DNA of 64,000 bases from Planococcus sp. SK3692 (GTDB lineage: Bacteria > Bacillota > Bacilli > Bacillales_A > Planococcaceae): positions 868,001-932,000 of the forward strand of contig NZ_JARCHV010000002.1 of NCBI RefSeq assembly GCF_028890485.2. The letters run 5' to 3'. Numbering within the stretch: the stretch's first letter is position 1; each line of letters opens with the position of its first letter. This document shows positions 33,943 through 42,312 of the stretch, piece by piece. The notes under the pieces are model-generated. The model had not been told where the DNA came from. It saw only the letters and a list, made by a program, of their open reading frames with translations, and ran no database searches. The position numbers and the translations under genes are program-made.

Positions 33943-34696
33943 ATGGCCGCTCCCGGCTTTTCAATTGAACAATAGTTTTGCGGTCGTCGACCAATCCCTA
34001 GAAGCCGAACAGCTCTTCGGCAAACCGAAAACATTTTTTGAATTGCTTGATGAAGGCAGCAGGCCGAAAGCGGAACGCTGGCTAAAACAGAGCGACAGCA
34101 AAAAACCTGTCGAATTGAATTTCATCACAGCGGCAGGCTTCTTTTTAGCAGACGTCCATTACCGCTGGGACAGCGATTTCTTGCTGAATCTTGTGTTGGT
34201 GCCAAAAGATGAACAAATGGCTGCCAGCATGGCGCAATTGGTTCGCTTGCGGGGCCGTTTAAAAGAAACGGATTACGAATTGCTCAAGGAAAAAGAACGG
34301 GCGGATGCGCTGCTGGAGAAAGTACGTGAACTTTCTGCCCCGTGTATCGCAATCGGCGGAGGCTATGTGCTCATTCCTTTGTTCGGCAATTTGAATGATA
34401 AAAAAGTGAAAGCCATTCGCCCATATATCGTGACGCGAATCTATGAATACGCGGCTGAAACAGTCGTTATCGATTTGACGGCAATGGGAACGGTGACACA
34501 AGAAGGTGTCAGATACCTGGAATCGCTCGTGCAGACGCTGGGTGTCATGGGAATCGATGCAGTCATCACCGGTGTGAAACCAGAACATGCCCGAAAATTG
34601 CATCTATTGAGACGGGAAATGAATTTGCGTTTCGAAGCTTCTCTGGAATCCGTTTTGAGTACAGCTACTGAAAAAATTGACGAAACCGGCTCATGA
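33920..34696 (+). CDS. RsbR-like protein with C-terminal STAS domain
   Basis: 258 aa. A PAS-like N-terminal domain (about 10-100) and a coiled-coil linker (RLKETDYELLKEKERADALLEK) lead to a STAS domain: PCIAIGGGYVLIPLFGNLNDKKVKAIRP, TVVIDLTAMGTVTQEGVRYLESL and AVITGVKPEHARKL. This is the layout of RsbR/YtvA stressosome proteins. By eye, the two Thr residues phosphorylated by RsbT in RsbR are not at equivalent places (Asp and Gln instead). The gene starts inside the B12 gene. Inferred role: output partner of the cobalamin sensor, analogous to the LOV-STAS protein YtvA. Confidence 0.8.
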   Translation: MTRSPLAEWPLPAFQLNNSFAVVDQSLEAEQLFGKPKTFFELLDEGSRPKAERWLKQSDSKKPVELNFITAAGFFLADVHYRWDSDFLLNLVLVPKDEQMAASMAQLVRLRGRLKETDYELLKEKERADALLEKVRELSAPCIAIGGGYVLIPLFGNLNDKKVKAIRPYIVTRIYEYAAETVVIDLTAMGTVTQEGVRYLESLVQTLGVMGIDAVITGVKPEHARKLHLLRREMNLRFEASLESVLSTATEKIDETGS

Positions 34697-34707
34697 GGCC
34701 GGTTTTT
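34683..34707 (+). terminator. Terminator overlapping the STAS gene stop
   Basis: AAACCGGC / GCCGGTTT with T-run; the stem begins within the last codons. Confidence 0.85.
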
Positions 34708-34804
34708 CTGTGTTTTAATGAATTTTGGGAAAGGATATTCAATTGGAATTCGGGAATACAGAAATGGAAAAAGCTTTTGAAAAGCTGCAGTGGAGGTGTA
34801 GGCG

Positions 34805-35746
34805 ATGGGCTCATCACATAATCATTCGCATAGCCGTAATAAAAAAACATTACTGATCGCTTTTCTGATCATCACAAGTTTTATGGTCGTCGAAGCAATA
34901 GGCGGATATCTAACGAATAGCCTTGCGCTGCTTGCTGATGCAGGCCATATGCTCAGCGATTCCATTTCGCTCGGCGTCGGCTATCTGGCTTTTTCCATCG
35001 GAGAAAAAGCGGCCGACCAGATGAAGACTTATGGCTATAAACGTTTTGAAATTCTGGCGGCGGTGTTTAATGGGGCGACGCTCGTTTTGATTTCGCTTTA
35101 TATTTTCTATGAAGCCTATCACCGTTTTTCAGATCCGCCGGAAATTGCGACGTCCGGGATGTTGGCGATTGCGGTCATCGGTTTGCTCGTCAATATCCTT
35201 GTCGCGTGGATTTTGATGCGCGGCGGTGATACGAAAGAAAACTTGAACCTCCGTGCCGCTTTTTTACATGTCTTAAGCGATTTGCTCGGGTCGGTCGGTG
35301 CGATTGCAGCAGCCTTATTGATCATTTTCTTTGGCTGGGCATGGGCGGATCCGCTCGCGAGTGTAGTGGTCGCCGTCCTCGTCTTGATTAGCGGTTGGCG
35401 CGTGACGAAAGAAGCGGTGCATGTCTTAATGGAAGGCACGCCGAAAAATGTCGACCTGGAGCAAGTTGCGCAGGCAATTGAAGCCTTGCCGGCCGTAAAA
35501 AGCATTCATGACTTGCATGTATGGAGCATCACGAGCGGGAAAAACGCCATGTCGGGACATGTGGTCGTAGAAGAACACGTCTCGTTCAAAGACAGCCAGC
35601 AAGTCTTGAGGGATATTGAACATGCGCTGTTGGAGCTGAAAATCGGCCATGTCACGGTGCAATTGGAAACCGAAGACCACCCACATGAAGACTCGATCCG
35701 CTGCCAAGGGCAGGACGAATACGATGCGGCTGGGCATCATCATTGA
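34805..35746 (+). CDS. Cation diffusion facilitator (CzcD-like Zn/Co/Cd exporter)
   Basis: 313 aa, six membrane helices. HxxxD metal sites lie in helix 2 (LADAGHMLSDS) and helix 5 (LHVLSDLLGSV). A His-rich N-terminus (HNHSHSR), a C-terminal cytoplasmic domain (IHDLHVWSITSGKNAMSGHVVV) and a terminal HHH are all CDF features. It exports divalent metals by proton exchange. GGAGGTG precedes the ATG. The arsR operon begins just downstream, but a strong terminator separates them. Confidence 0.93.
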   Translation: MGSSHNHSHSRNKKTLLIAFLIITSFMVVEAIGGYLTNSLALLADAGHMLSDSISLGVGYLAFSIGEKAADQMKTYGYKRFEILAAVFNGATLVLISLYIFYEAYHRFSDPPEIATSGMLAIAVIGLLVNILVAWILMRGGDTKENLNLRAAFLHVLSDLLGSVGAIAAALLIIFFGWAWADPLASVVVAVLVLISGWRVTKEAVHVLMEGTPKNVDLEQVAQAIEALPAVKSIHDLHVWSITSGKNAMSGHVVVEEHVSFKDSQQVLRDIEHALLELKIGHVTVQLETEDHPHEDSIRCQGQDEYDAAGHHH

Positions 35747-35762
35747 ATAAAAGAATCAAATG

Positions 35763-35794
35763 AAAAGGAGCGGAATCATTCCGCTCCTTTTTTT
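35763..35794 (+). terminator. Intrinsic terminator
   Basis: AAAAGGAGCGGAA / TTCCGCTCCTTTT with extra T residues. Confidence 0.92.
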
Positions 35795-35838
35795 ATGGGC
35801 AATTTGAATGATACAAGATACAACTTCAAAATTTTAAC

Positions 35839-35868
35839 TTGAGTATATAAGTATATGCTGATATGCTG
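35839..35868 (+). promoter_or_regulatory. arsR promoter with overlapping tandem ATATGCTG repeats
   Basis: TTGAGT, 17-nt spacer, TATGCT. The octamer ATATGCTG occurs twice in tandem (35853-35868) across the -10 region, and TATATAAGTATAT lies in the spacer. A likely ArsR binding area. Confidence 0.55.
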
Positions 35869-35924
35869 TATTTGGTATTGGAGTATTCGATTAAATAAAA
35901 CTTAGAAGTGGGGGGAATCATCGG

Positions 35925-36275
35925 ATGGAAGTGAAGGCGCGCGAAATTGAAATAGACAAGGCCAGTATGGTGCTCAAGCTATTGGGCGACAAGACGAGAT
36001 TGTCGATGGTCAAACTACTCGAAAAAAATGATTGCTGCGTCTGTGAGTTCGTAGAAATTTTTAACGTCAGCCAGTCCGCGATCAGTCAGCATTTACGTAA
36101 ACTTCGCGACCTCGGGTTGGTGAAGGAAAAGCGCAAGGGGCAATGGATTTTCTATTCATTGAACCAGGACAGTGAATTATACGCTATGCTCATGCAAGTC
36201 TTGTCATTCATCCCGAGCCAAGACGAGCGCATCGAGAAATTGGTGGAGCAAGGATTGCGCATTCGGTGTGAATAA
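35925..36275 (+). CDS. arsR: ArsR family metalloregulatory repressor
   Basis: 116 aa winged-helix protein. NDCCVCEF (C37, C38, C40) in the alpha-3 region is the arsenite/antimonite site of classical ArsR (ELCVCDL type). [18 protein letters not shown] is the recognition helix region, and [10 protein letters not shown] the wing. It is the first gene of the ars cluster, followed after 80 bp by arsC. Expected to repress its own promoter until As(III) binds. Confidence 0.92.
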   Translation: MEVKAREIEIDKASMVLKLLGDKTRLSMVKLLEKNDCCVCEFVEIFNVSQSAISQHLRKLRDLGLVKEKRKGQWIFYSLNQDSELYAMLMQVLSFIPSQDERIEKLVEQGLRIRCE

Positions 36276-36355
36276 TTGTTGATACGGAAAAGGCAATAAG
36301 TTGGATAAACATAGACATAATAAAAACCATTAATGGAATAAGGGAGCTAATTCAT

Positions 36356-36775
36356 ATGACGAAGAAAACATTGTACTTTCTATGCACAGGCAATTCATGC
36401 CGCAGCCAGATGGCGGAAGGCTGGGGGAAAGAAATTTTGGGCGATGAGTGGCAAGTATTGAGTGCCGGAATCGAAGCGCATGGCTTGAACCCAAACGCGG
36501 TAAAAGCGATGAATGAAGTGAATATCGATATTTCGAAACAAACATCCGATGTCATCGACACCGAAATTTTAAACAATGCGGATTTTGTGGTGACGCTTTG
36601 CGGCGACGCAGCAGATAAATGCCCGATGACGCCGCCTCACGTAAAACGCGACCATTGGGGCTTTACAGATCCGGCGAAAGCACAAGGCACCGAAGATGAG
36701 AAATGGAAAGTGTTCCAATCGGTACGCGATGACATCGAAGCGCGCATCCGCCATTTCGCTGCAACTGGTGAATAA
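36356..36775 (+). CDS. arsC: Thioredoxin-coupled arsenate reductase
   Basis: 139 aa, low-molecular-weight tyrosine phosphatase fold. C10 in the P-loop (CTGNSCRS), plus C82 and C89 in [10 protein letters not shown], are at the same positions as in S. aureus ArsC, so the Cys10-82-89 relay with thioredoxin is intact. It reduces As(V) to As(III), which then needs export. Start after AAGGGAG. Confidence 0.96.
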   Translation: MTKKTLYFLCTGNSCRSQMAEGWGKEILGDEWQVLSAGIEAHGLNPNAVKAMNEVNIDISKQTSDVIDTEILNNADFVVTLCGDAADKCPMTPPHVKRDHWGFTDPAKAQGTEDEKWKVFQSVRDDIEARIRHFAATGE

Positions 36776-36859
36776 TTGAAGTTTCGGGCTTTAGCATATA
36801 TGCTTTCCTGTTAGTCTTATTTGATAAAACCAAACTACGTAGGTGAAGGAGAGCTGACC

Positions 36860-37219
36860 ATGAAAAAGGTAGAAATTTTTGATCCGGCAATGTGTTGTTC
36901 GACGGGTGTGTGTGGTCCTACTGTGGATCCGGAACTGACGCGCATTGCGTCGGCTGTGTATTCACTGGAGAAAAAGGGATTTGCGATTTCACGCCATAAT
37001 TTGACGGATGATCCTGGTGCGTTTGTGGACAATAAACAAGTCAATCAAGTGCTGGTCGAAAAAGGCCCGGACGCTTTGCCAGTTGTGCTGGTCAATGGAG
37101 AAGTTGTAAAGATTGCCGAATACCCGACAACAGAAGAATTGGCAAAGTGGTTCGAGACCGCACCGTCCGAATTGCAGGAAAAACCGCGTATGCGCGTGTC
37201 ACTGAACATCAATAACTAA
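36860..37219 (+). CDS. arsD: ArsD arsenic metallochaperone
   Basis: 119 aa. Cys12, Cys13 and Cys18 (MCCSTGVCGP) form the As(III) site that hands metalloid to ArsA; the later Cys pairs of some ArsD proteins are absent. ATG 36860 follows AAGGAGAG. Twelve bases separate it from arsA, the usual partner. Confidence 0.94.
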   Translation: MKKVEIFDPAMCCSTGVCGPTVDPELTRIASAVYSLEKKGFAISRHNLTDDPGAFVDNKQVNQVLVEKGPDALPVVLVNGEVVKIAEYPTTEELAKWFETAPSELQEKPRMRVSLNINN

Positions 37220-37231
37220 AGGGGCGTTCCT

Positions 37232-39001
37232 ATGTATTCATTGTTCAATCCGAATAAGATGGCTGTCACTCCGTTTTTGTTTTTCACCGGAAAAGGCGGT
37301 GTCGGGAAAACTTCGACTGCGTGCGCGACGGCGGTTGCTCTTGCGGACCAGGGCAAGAAAGTTTTGCTCGTCAGCACCGATCCGGCTTCCAATTTGCAAG
37401 ACGTACTAGAAGTCGAACTGACAAACGACCCGAAATCCATTCCGTCTGTCGCAAGTTTGTCAGCTTGCAATATCGACCCGGAACAAGCGGCCAAAGCTTA
37501 TAAAGAAAGTGTCGTCGGCCCTTACCGCGGCAAGTTGCCGGATGCAGTTCTTGCGACAATGGAAGAACAATTATCCGGCGCATGCACGGTTGAAATCGCA
37601 GCATTTGATGAGTTTTCGCATTTGCTGGCTGATGACGAGATTTTAGCGCAATACGATCATGTCCTTTTTGATACAGCACCGACCGGCCATACGCTGCGCC
37701 TTCTGCAATTGCCGACGGCTTGGAGCGGGTTTTTGGAAGACAGTACACACGGAGCTTCCTGCCTTGGTCCGCTTGCTGGGCTCGAAGGCAAAAAAGCGCT
37801 CTATGCGAAAGCGGTCGAATCACTGTCGGATGGCGACAAAACGACATTACTATTGGTGGCGCGACCGGACAATTCCTCTTTGCTTGAGGCAGACCGCGCG
37901 TCATTTGAATTAAAAGAAATCGGCATCAAAAACCAATTGCTCATCGTCAACGGTTTGCTGCAGACGCATCAGCCAGAAGACGCTGTCTCGACGGCATTCT
38001 ATAAGCGCCAGCGGGCAGCGATCCAACAGACACCAGAGGGATTAAAGCAAGTAATGGCTTATTCACTTCCTTATGTCTCTTACTCGTTGACCGGTGTTGA
38101 TAACTTGCGACATCTGTTCAGTTCGTATGCCATTACAAGCTTTGAAACGGAAGAAGCAGGAGAGAAGTTGGAACTGCCTGGACTAAACAAGGTCATCAAT
38201 GACTTTTCCGAACACAATACGCGCGTCATTTTCACAATGGGCAAAGGCGGTGTTGGCAAAACATCGGTCGCATCGGCTATCGCAGTCGGCTTGACCGAAA
38301 AAGGCCATAAAGTCCATCTAACGACGACTGACCCGGCAGCACACTTAGCTTATACATTTGACGGCAGCGAACAGCGCGACAATTTATCAATCAGCAGCAT
38401 CAATCCTGAAATCGAAGTGGCGCGCTATAAAGAAACCGTCATTGAACAAGCAAGCGACGGGATGACCGAAGAAGAGCTCGCTTATTTGAAAGAAGACCTG
38501 GAATCGCCATGCACCGAAGAAATCGCGTTGTTCCAGGCATTCGCTAAAGTGGTCGAGAAATCCGAGAACGAAATCGTCGTCATCGATACCGCTCCGACCG
38601 GACACACATTGTTGCTTCTTGATTCGACGGAAGCGTACCATAAAGAAATGAGCCGCTCGACAGGCGACGTGCCGGATAGTGTCAAAAAACTCTTGCCGCG
38701 CCTGCGCAATCCACAAGAAACAGCTGTCGTTATCGTCACATTGGCAGAAGCGACGCCCGTTCTCGAAGCTGCGCGCCTCGAGGAAGACTTGAAGCGTGCA
38801 GGGATTGCACCGAAATGGTGGGTCATCAACCAAAGCTTGTATGCGACGGACACGGTCGACTCGGTCTTGCGTGGCCGTGCCGCTTCCGAGAAACAATGGA
38901 TTCGCAAGGTCAACGACGAACTTGCGCAGAAATGCGCCATCATTCCTTGGCTTGAAGAAGAAAAGATCGGCTACGAGCAATTAAAAGAATTTATTTTGTA
39001 A
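37232..39001 (+). CDS. arsA: ArsA arsenite-stimulated ATPase
   Basis: 589 aa with two homologous halves. Each has a P-loop (GKGGVGKTS near residues 20 and 335) and the DTAPTGHTL switch motif. Metalloid Cys are visible in SGACTVE, GASCLGPL and SPCTEE, fitting the three-Cys site of E. coli ArsA. In known systems it energises the membrane pump ArsB after receiving As(III) from ArsD. No arsB or acr3 gene is present next to it. Confidence 0.96.
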   Translation: MYSLFNPNKMAVTPFLFFTGKGGVGKTSTACATAVALADQGKKVLLVSTDPASNLQDVLEVELTNDPKSIPSVASLSACNIDPEQAAKAYKESVVGPYRGKLPDAVLATMEEQLSGACTVEIAAFDEFSHLLADDEILAQYDHVLFDTAPTGHTLRLLQLPTAWSGFLEDSTHGASCLGPLAGLEGKKALYAKAVESLSDGDKTTLLLVARPDNSSLLEADRASFELKEIGIKNQLLIVNGLLQTHQPEDAVSTAFYKRQRAAIQQTPEGLKQVMAYSLPYVSYSLTGVDNLRHLFSSYAITSFETEEAGEKLELPGLNKVINDFSEHNTRVIFTMGKGGVGKTSVASAIAVGLTEKGHKVHLTTTDPAAHLAYTFDGSEQRDNLSISSINPEIEVARYKETVIEQASDGMTEEELAYLKEDLESPCTEEIALFQAFAKVVEKSENEIVVIDTAPTGHTLLLLDSTEAYHKEMSRSTGDVPDSVKKLLPRLRNPQETAVVIVTLAEATPVLEAARLEEDLKRAGIAPKWWVINQSLYATDTVDSVLRGRAASEKQWIRKVNDELAQKCAIIPWLEEEKIGYEQLKEFIL

Positions 39002-39049
39002 GTGATTGCGAAACGTATTGAAGCAGTCAGGAAAGGATGAAGGATAACG

Positions 39050-39478
39050 ATGAGCGAAGCATACCAGCAACTAGTAAAAGATCGTATTTTCATCGGTGGC
39101 GCAGCTGATGCGAAAACAGCAGTAGAAAAGGAAGGCATCGATGTTGTCTTTGATTTACGTGCAGAAGCAGATGACAACGACGAAAGCTATACACGCGTCC
39201 ATGCACCGATCGTCGACGATTCCACGGAACACCAAGATGAGTCGATTCAAGATGCTATCGACGGAGTGGTCACAGCTTACGAAGAAGGCAAGAAAGTCTT
39301 TTTCCACTGTGCTGGAGGCAGCAACCGGACCGGCACTGTCGCGGTTGGAACACTATTAGCATTAGGGCAAGCAGGTACTATTGAAGAAGCGGAACAGATG
39401 GCAACGGCTGTTCGCCCCAAAATCAGTGTGAAGCCGGAACTGAAAGAATCGCTGCACCGTATTTTTCCGCAAGCCTAA
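39050..39478 (+). CDS. Dual-specificity phosphatase-like protein in the ars cluster
   Basis: 142 aa. The active-site loop HCAGGSNRTG fits HCx5R, and an upstream Asp (DDNDES or IVDDS region) could be the general acid. DRIFIGGAADAKTAVEKEGIDVVFDLRAE resembles the N-terminal part of bacterial DSP/cyclin-dependent-kinase-inhibitor-3-like phosphatases. It lies 48 bp after arsA, so it is probably in the same transcript. The substrate is unknown; an arsenic role is inferred only from position. Confidence 0.82.
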   Translation: MSEAYQQLVKDRIFIGGAADAKTAVEKEGIDVVFDLRAEADDNDESYTRVHAPIVDDSTEHQDESIQDAIDGVVTAYEEGKKVFFHCAGGSNRTGTVAVGTLLALGQAGTIEEAEQMATAVRPKISVKPELKESLHRIFPQA

Positions 39479-39527
39479 TACATGTTAAAGTGAAGAATAA
39501 TTGAAAAGAACAGGGGAGATGGAGTTT

Positions 39528-39806
39528 ATGATGATTACTGATGAAGCTAAAAACTATATTCAATCCATTCTGGAAGAACAACAAACGGAAAACCTGCGCC
39601 TTTATGCAGTCGCCGGCTGCTGCGGCCCACAAATCGGCTTGTCGCTCGATGCACCGGAACAAACAGATGAACTTATCGATGTGAACGGCATCCGCGTAGC
39701 GGTCGCGCCGGATGCAAAAGACATGGCAGAGGAGCTCGCCTTGGATTTTGATACGCAAGGAGTGCAAGGCGGCCTGGTCATGATCGGTGCGCCGACTAGC
39801 TGTTGA
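39528..39806 (+). CDS. HesB/IscA-like protein
   Basis: About 92 aa. ITDEAKNYIQSILEEQQTENLRLYAVAGCCGPQIGLSLD follows the HesB-like fold, with a Cys-Cys pair in GCCGPQIGL and a last-residue Cys (APTSC). Relatives are Fe-S scaffold-like proteins. Two Met codons in tandem at 39528 and 39531 follow GGGGAGATGGAG. It ends the arsR-arsA transcript and may bind metalloid or iron through its Cys residues. Confidence 0.78.
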   Translation: MMITDEAKNYIQSILEEQQTENLRLYAVAGCCGPQIGLSLDAPEQTDELIDVNGIRVAVAPDAKDMAEELALDFDTQGVQGGLVMIGAPTSC

Positions 39807-39810
39807 ATAG

Positions 39811-39842
39811 AAAAAAAGAGCTCATTCGTGAGCTCTTTTTTT
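39811..39842. terminator. Bidirectional terminator
   Basis: AAAAAAGAGCTCA / TGAGCTCTTTTTT-like stem between convergent genes. The last bases reach the stop codon of the acetyltransferase gene. Confidence 0.92.
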
Positions 39843-40338
39843 AGTGGGTTCCGTTTACTGTGCTTCTGCGTTCGAGCAGGATATTGTCACGCCAGACGCC
39901 GTCCCGCTTTCCGATGCGTTCACGGACACCGACTTCACGGAAGCCGTTTTTCTTATGAAGCCGGATGCTTGCTTCGTTTTCAGGGAAGATTTTTGCTTCC
40001 AACGTCCAAAAGCCGTGTTGTTCCGAAGCTTGAATAAGGGTTTGCATAAGCTTGTGGCCGATGCCTTTGCCGGAATATCCAGGGTCGATATAGATGCTCA
40101 CTTCCCCGACACCTGAGTAAACCGGCCGTTTCGATACTAGTGAAAGCTTACAAAAGCCAAGTATTTGCGTTCCTGACTCAATGACCAAACGACAGTTGCT
40201 GGTCTCGCTATCACTCCAGTATTCATAACTAAGCGCTTTGGTTTCGAAGGTAGCGAGCCCGCTATCCATGCCTGCTTCATAGATTTGCTTGATTTGGGGC
40301 CAATCCGATTCCACTGCTGGCCTGATGGTATAGTCCAT
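39841..40338 (-). CDS. PAT-like GNAT acetyltransferase (ArsN1-like)
   Basis: 165 aa. TIRPAVESDWPQIKQIYEAGMDSGLATFET and the acetyl-CoA loop VSIYIDPGYSGKGIGHKLM, then NEASIRLHKKNGFREVGVRE, match phosphinothricin-type acetyltransferases. In ars clusters these are often ArsN1, which acetylates the arsenic analogue arsinothricin. Its place between arsA-HesB and a MarR/flavoprotein unit supports that reading. A general phosphinothricin/methionine sulfoximine acetyltransferase is the alternative. Confidence 0.8.
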   Translation of the reverse strand: MDYTIRPAVESDWPQIKQIYEAGMDSGLATFETKALSYEYWSDSETSNCRLVIESGTQILGFCKLSLVSKRPVYSGVGEVSIYIDPGYSGKGIGHKLMQTLIQASEQHGFWTLEAKIFPENEASIRLHKKNGFREVGVRERIGKRDGVWRDNILLERRSTVNGTH

Positions 40339-40383
40339 AAGCTTCCCCTCGATTCTTATAATTGATTAAATGATAAAATAAAT

Positions 40384-40414
40384 ACTTGCAATTTGCAAGT
40401 TAATTATATATGAT
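40384..40414 (+). promoter_or_regulatory. marR promoter with 17-bp operator
   Basis: Perfect palindrome ACTTGCA-ATT-TGCAAGT at 40384-40400 overlaps TTGCAA (-35); after a 17-nt spacer comes TATGAT (-10). A near copy precedes the flavoprotein gene. Confidence 0.75.
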
Positions 40415-40433
40415 ACAACTAGAGGTGTTGAAG

Positions 40434-40880
40434 ATGGAAAATAAACGGGAAATTTTTCAAAGCATGGTTAAACGCTTTGGCTTGTTGAACAAAAATTGTT
40501 GTACGGTTGACGATGTGGAAATCAGCTTGGTGCAAAGCCATATCCTTTATGAGATCGACCGCCGGGAATGGCCATCCATACAACAAGTGGCGGATGCACT
40601 GGCGACCGACCTGTCAACTTTCAGCCGGCAAGTGCAAAGCTTGATGAAGATAGGCTTGGTCACAAAAGTTCCGTCTTCTGCGGATAAACGGATCTCGGTG
40701 CTGGGTTTGACAGAAGAAGGCCAGAAAGTAGCGCTTGCCATCCAGAAAGACATGGAGGCCCATCTCGAGGAAATCTTCTCGCATATGACCGAATTTGAAC
40801 AGGATATGGTGCTGCAATCGATCAATTTACTGAACGAAGCGATGGCAAAATCATCTGTCTGCTGTAAACCGATGTATTAA
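40434..40880 (+). CDS. MarR family regulator with paired cysteines
   Basis: 148 aa. ATG 40434 follows AGAGGTG. The winged helix is clear: PSIQQVADALATDLSTFSRQVQSLMKIGLVTKVPSSADKRISVLGLTEEG. Unusual are vicinal Cys pairs at both ends: C22-C23 (NKNCC) and C143-C144 (VCCK). These could sense thiol-reactive agents or trivalent arsenic. Matching 17-bp operators before this gene and the next one suggest it represses itself and the flavoprotein gene. The inducer is inferred from the Cys pairs and location only. Confidence 0.85.
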   Translation: MENKREIFQSMVKRFGLLNKNCCTVDDVEISLVQSHILYEIDRREWPSIQQVADALATDLSTFSRQVQSLMKIGLVTKVPSSADKRISVLGLTEEGQKVALAIQKDMEAHLEEIFSHMTEFEQDMVLQSINLLNEAMAKSSVCCKPMY

Positions 40881-40892
40881 GTTTGAAATAAT

Positions 40893-40909
40893 ACTTGCAA
40901 AAATCAAGT
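40893..40909 (+). promoter_or_regulatory. Second 17-bp MarR operator
   Basis: ACTTG-CAAAAAT-CAAGT has the same outer half-sites and seven-base spacing as the operator at 40384-40400. It ends 23 bp before the flavoprotein ATG. Confidence 0.65.
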
Positions 40910-40932
40910 TTTAACAATAAGGAGGCTAACAC

Positions 40933-42297
40933 ATGAACACACAAACAAATTGTTGTTCAACCACTCCACAACGCATCCAAATCAAAAGAATAAAAAATAC
41001 AGCGCCGGAATTGCCGGTCGTTGTCATCGGTGCAGGGCCGATCGGTTTGGCTGCTGCCGCCCACTTATCGCTAGCAGGTGAAAAGTTTTTGGTGCTTGAA
41101 GCGGGAGGCAGAATCGGCCATCATGTGCTGCAATGGGGACATATCCGTTTGTTTTCTCCTTGGCAATACAATATCGATAAAGCGGCGCGGACCTTATTGG
41201 ACCGTTCTGGCTGGAATGCCCCAGGGGATGACAAGTTGCCGACAGGAGCTGAGCTGGTAGAAGATTATTTGATGAAGCTCGCTGCTGTTTCCGAAATCGC
41301 ACCATACATCCGCCTCAATGCACGTGTCAGTGCCATCAGCCGAAAACATCAAGACAAGATGAAGACGATGAACCGTGAACAGCGGCCATTCGTGATCTAT
41401 GCAGAGACTGAAGATGCACAAATGGAGCGGATTGAAGCGAAAGCCGTCATCGATGCCACAGGCACTTGGGGCCAGCCGAATCCGCTTCAAGCCGATGGTG
41501 TTTGGACGCTGAGCGAGCGCAGCCAGCAAGCGCATATCTTTTATGGTATTCCGGATCTTCATGGCAAAGACCGCGAGCGGTTTGCTGGAAAGCGAGTTGC
41601 GGTCATAGGTGGAGGCCATTCTGCCATCAATACTTTATTGGATCTTGCCGCAGTTGAGGATGCTGGACATCAAGGGCAAATCTCTTGGATCCTGCGCAAG
41701 CCGAAAATCGAGGATGTTTACGGCGGCGAAGCAGATGATGCGCTCGAGGCACGAGGTGAATTGGGAGCGCGTGTCCATGAATTGGTGGATTCAGGGCGTG
41801 TGGAAATCTTTACGCCGTTTCGCATCGAACAAGTTTCTCGAAAAGATGGAAAGCTTGCTTTAATGGGTGACTGGCAAGGCAAAAGCCATTCGATTGAAGC
41901 AATCGATGAAATCATCGTCAATACAGGCAGCCGTCCCGATTTCGATTTCTTGAAAGAACTTCGCCTCAAAATTGATGATGCCACAGAAAGCATCGAAGCA
42001 CTCGCTCCGCTAATCGATCCGAACGTCCATAGCTGCGGAACGGTCCGGCCGCATGGCGAAAAGGAATTGCGTCAGCCGGAACAAGGATTCTACATCGCTG
42101 GCATGAAAAGCTATGGCCGCGCGCCGACTTTCTTGATGGCGACCGGCTATGAACAAGTCCGTTCAATTGTCGCTTATCTCACCGGAGATATTGAGGCTTC
42201 TGAGAAAGTGCAGCTGGATTTGCCTGAAACGGGCGTATGCAGTTCCGGTGTTTCCAAAAATGAGCGGCAGTCGATCACCATCGGCGGCTGCTGTTGA
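40933..42297 (+). CDS. FAD/NAD(P)-dependent monooxygenase-like flavoprotein (ArsO-like)
   Basis: 454 aa. Two dinucleotide-binding loops: VVVIGAGPIGLAAAAHL (FAD) and VAVIGGGHSAINTLLDL (NADPH). WGHIRLFSPWQYNIDKAARTLL and ATGTWGQPNPL follow the pattern of flavin-containing monooxygenases; IVNTGSRPDF and FYIAGMKSYGRAPTFLMATGYEQVRS close the FAD domain. Both termini carry Cys pairs (NCC at 7-8, GGCC at the end, plus GVCSSG). Flavoproteins of this kind, called ArsO, occur in ars clusters with unproven function. Start after AAGGAGG, in the likely MarR regulon. Confidence 0.78.
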   Translation: MNTQTNCCSTTPQRIQIKRIKNTAPELPVVVIGAGPIGLAAAAHLSLAGEKFLVLEAGGRIGHHVLQWGHIRLFSPWQYNIDKAARTLLDRSGWNAPGDDKLPTGAELVEDYLMKLAAVSEIAPYIRLNARVSAISRKHQDKMKTMNREQRPFVIYAETEDAQMERIEAKAVIDATGTWGQPNPLQADGVWTLSERSQQAHIFYGIPDLHGKDRERFAGKRVAVIGGGHSAINTLLDLAAVEDAGHQGQISWILRKPKIEDVYGGEADDALEARGELGARVHELVDSGRVEIFTPFRIEQVSRKDGKLALMGDWQGKSHSIEAIDEIIVNTGSRPDFDFLKELRLKIDDATESIEALAPLIDPNVHSCGTVRPHGEKELRQPEQGFYIAGMKSYGRAPTFLMATGYEQVRSIVAYLTGDIEASEKVQLDLPETGVCSSGVSKNERQSITIGGCC

Positions 42298-42312
42298 AAG
42301 GAGGTATTTGTG

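Noticed and set aside
38387..38980. Minus-strand open frame inside arsA
   Set aside because: It is a shadow of the second ArsA half; the composition reflects codon bias of arsA.
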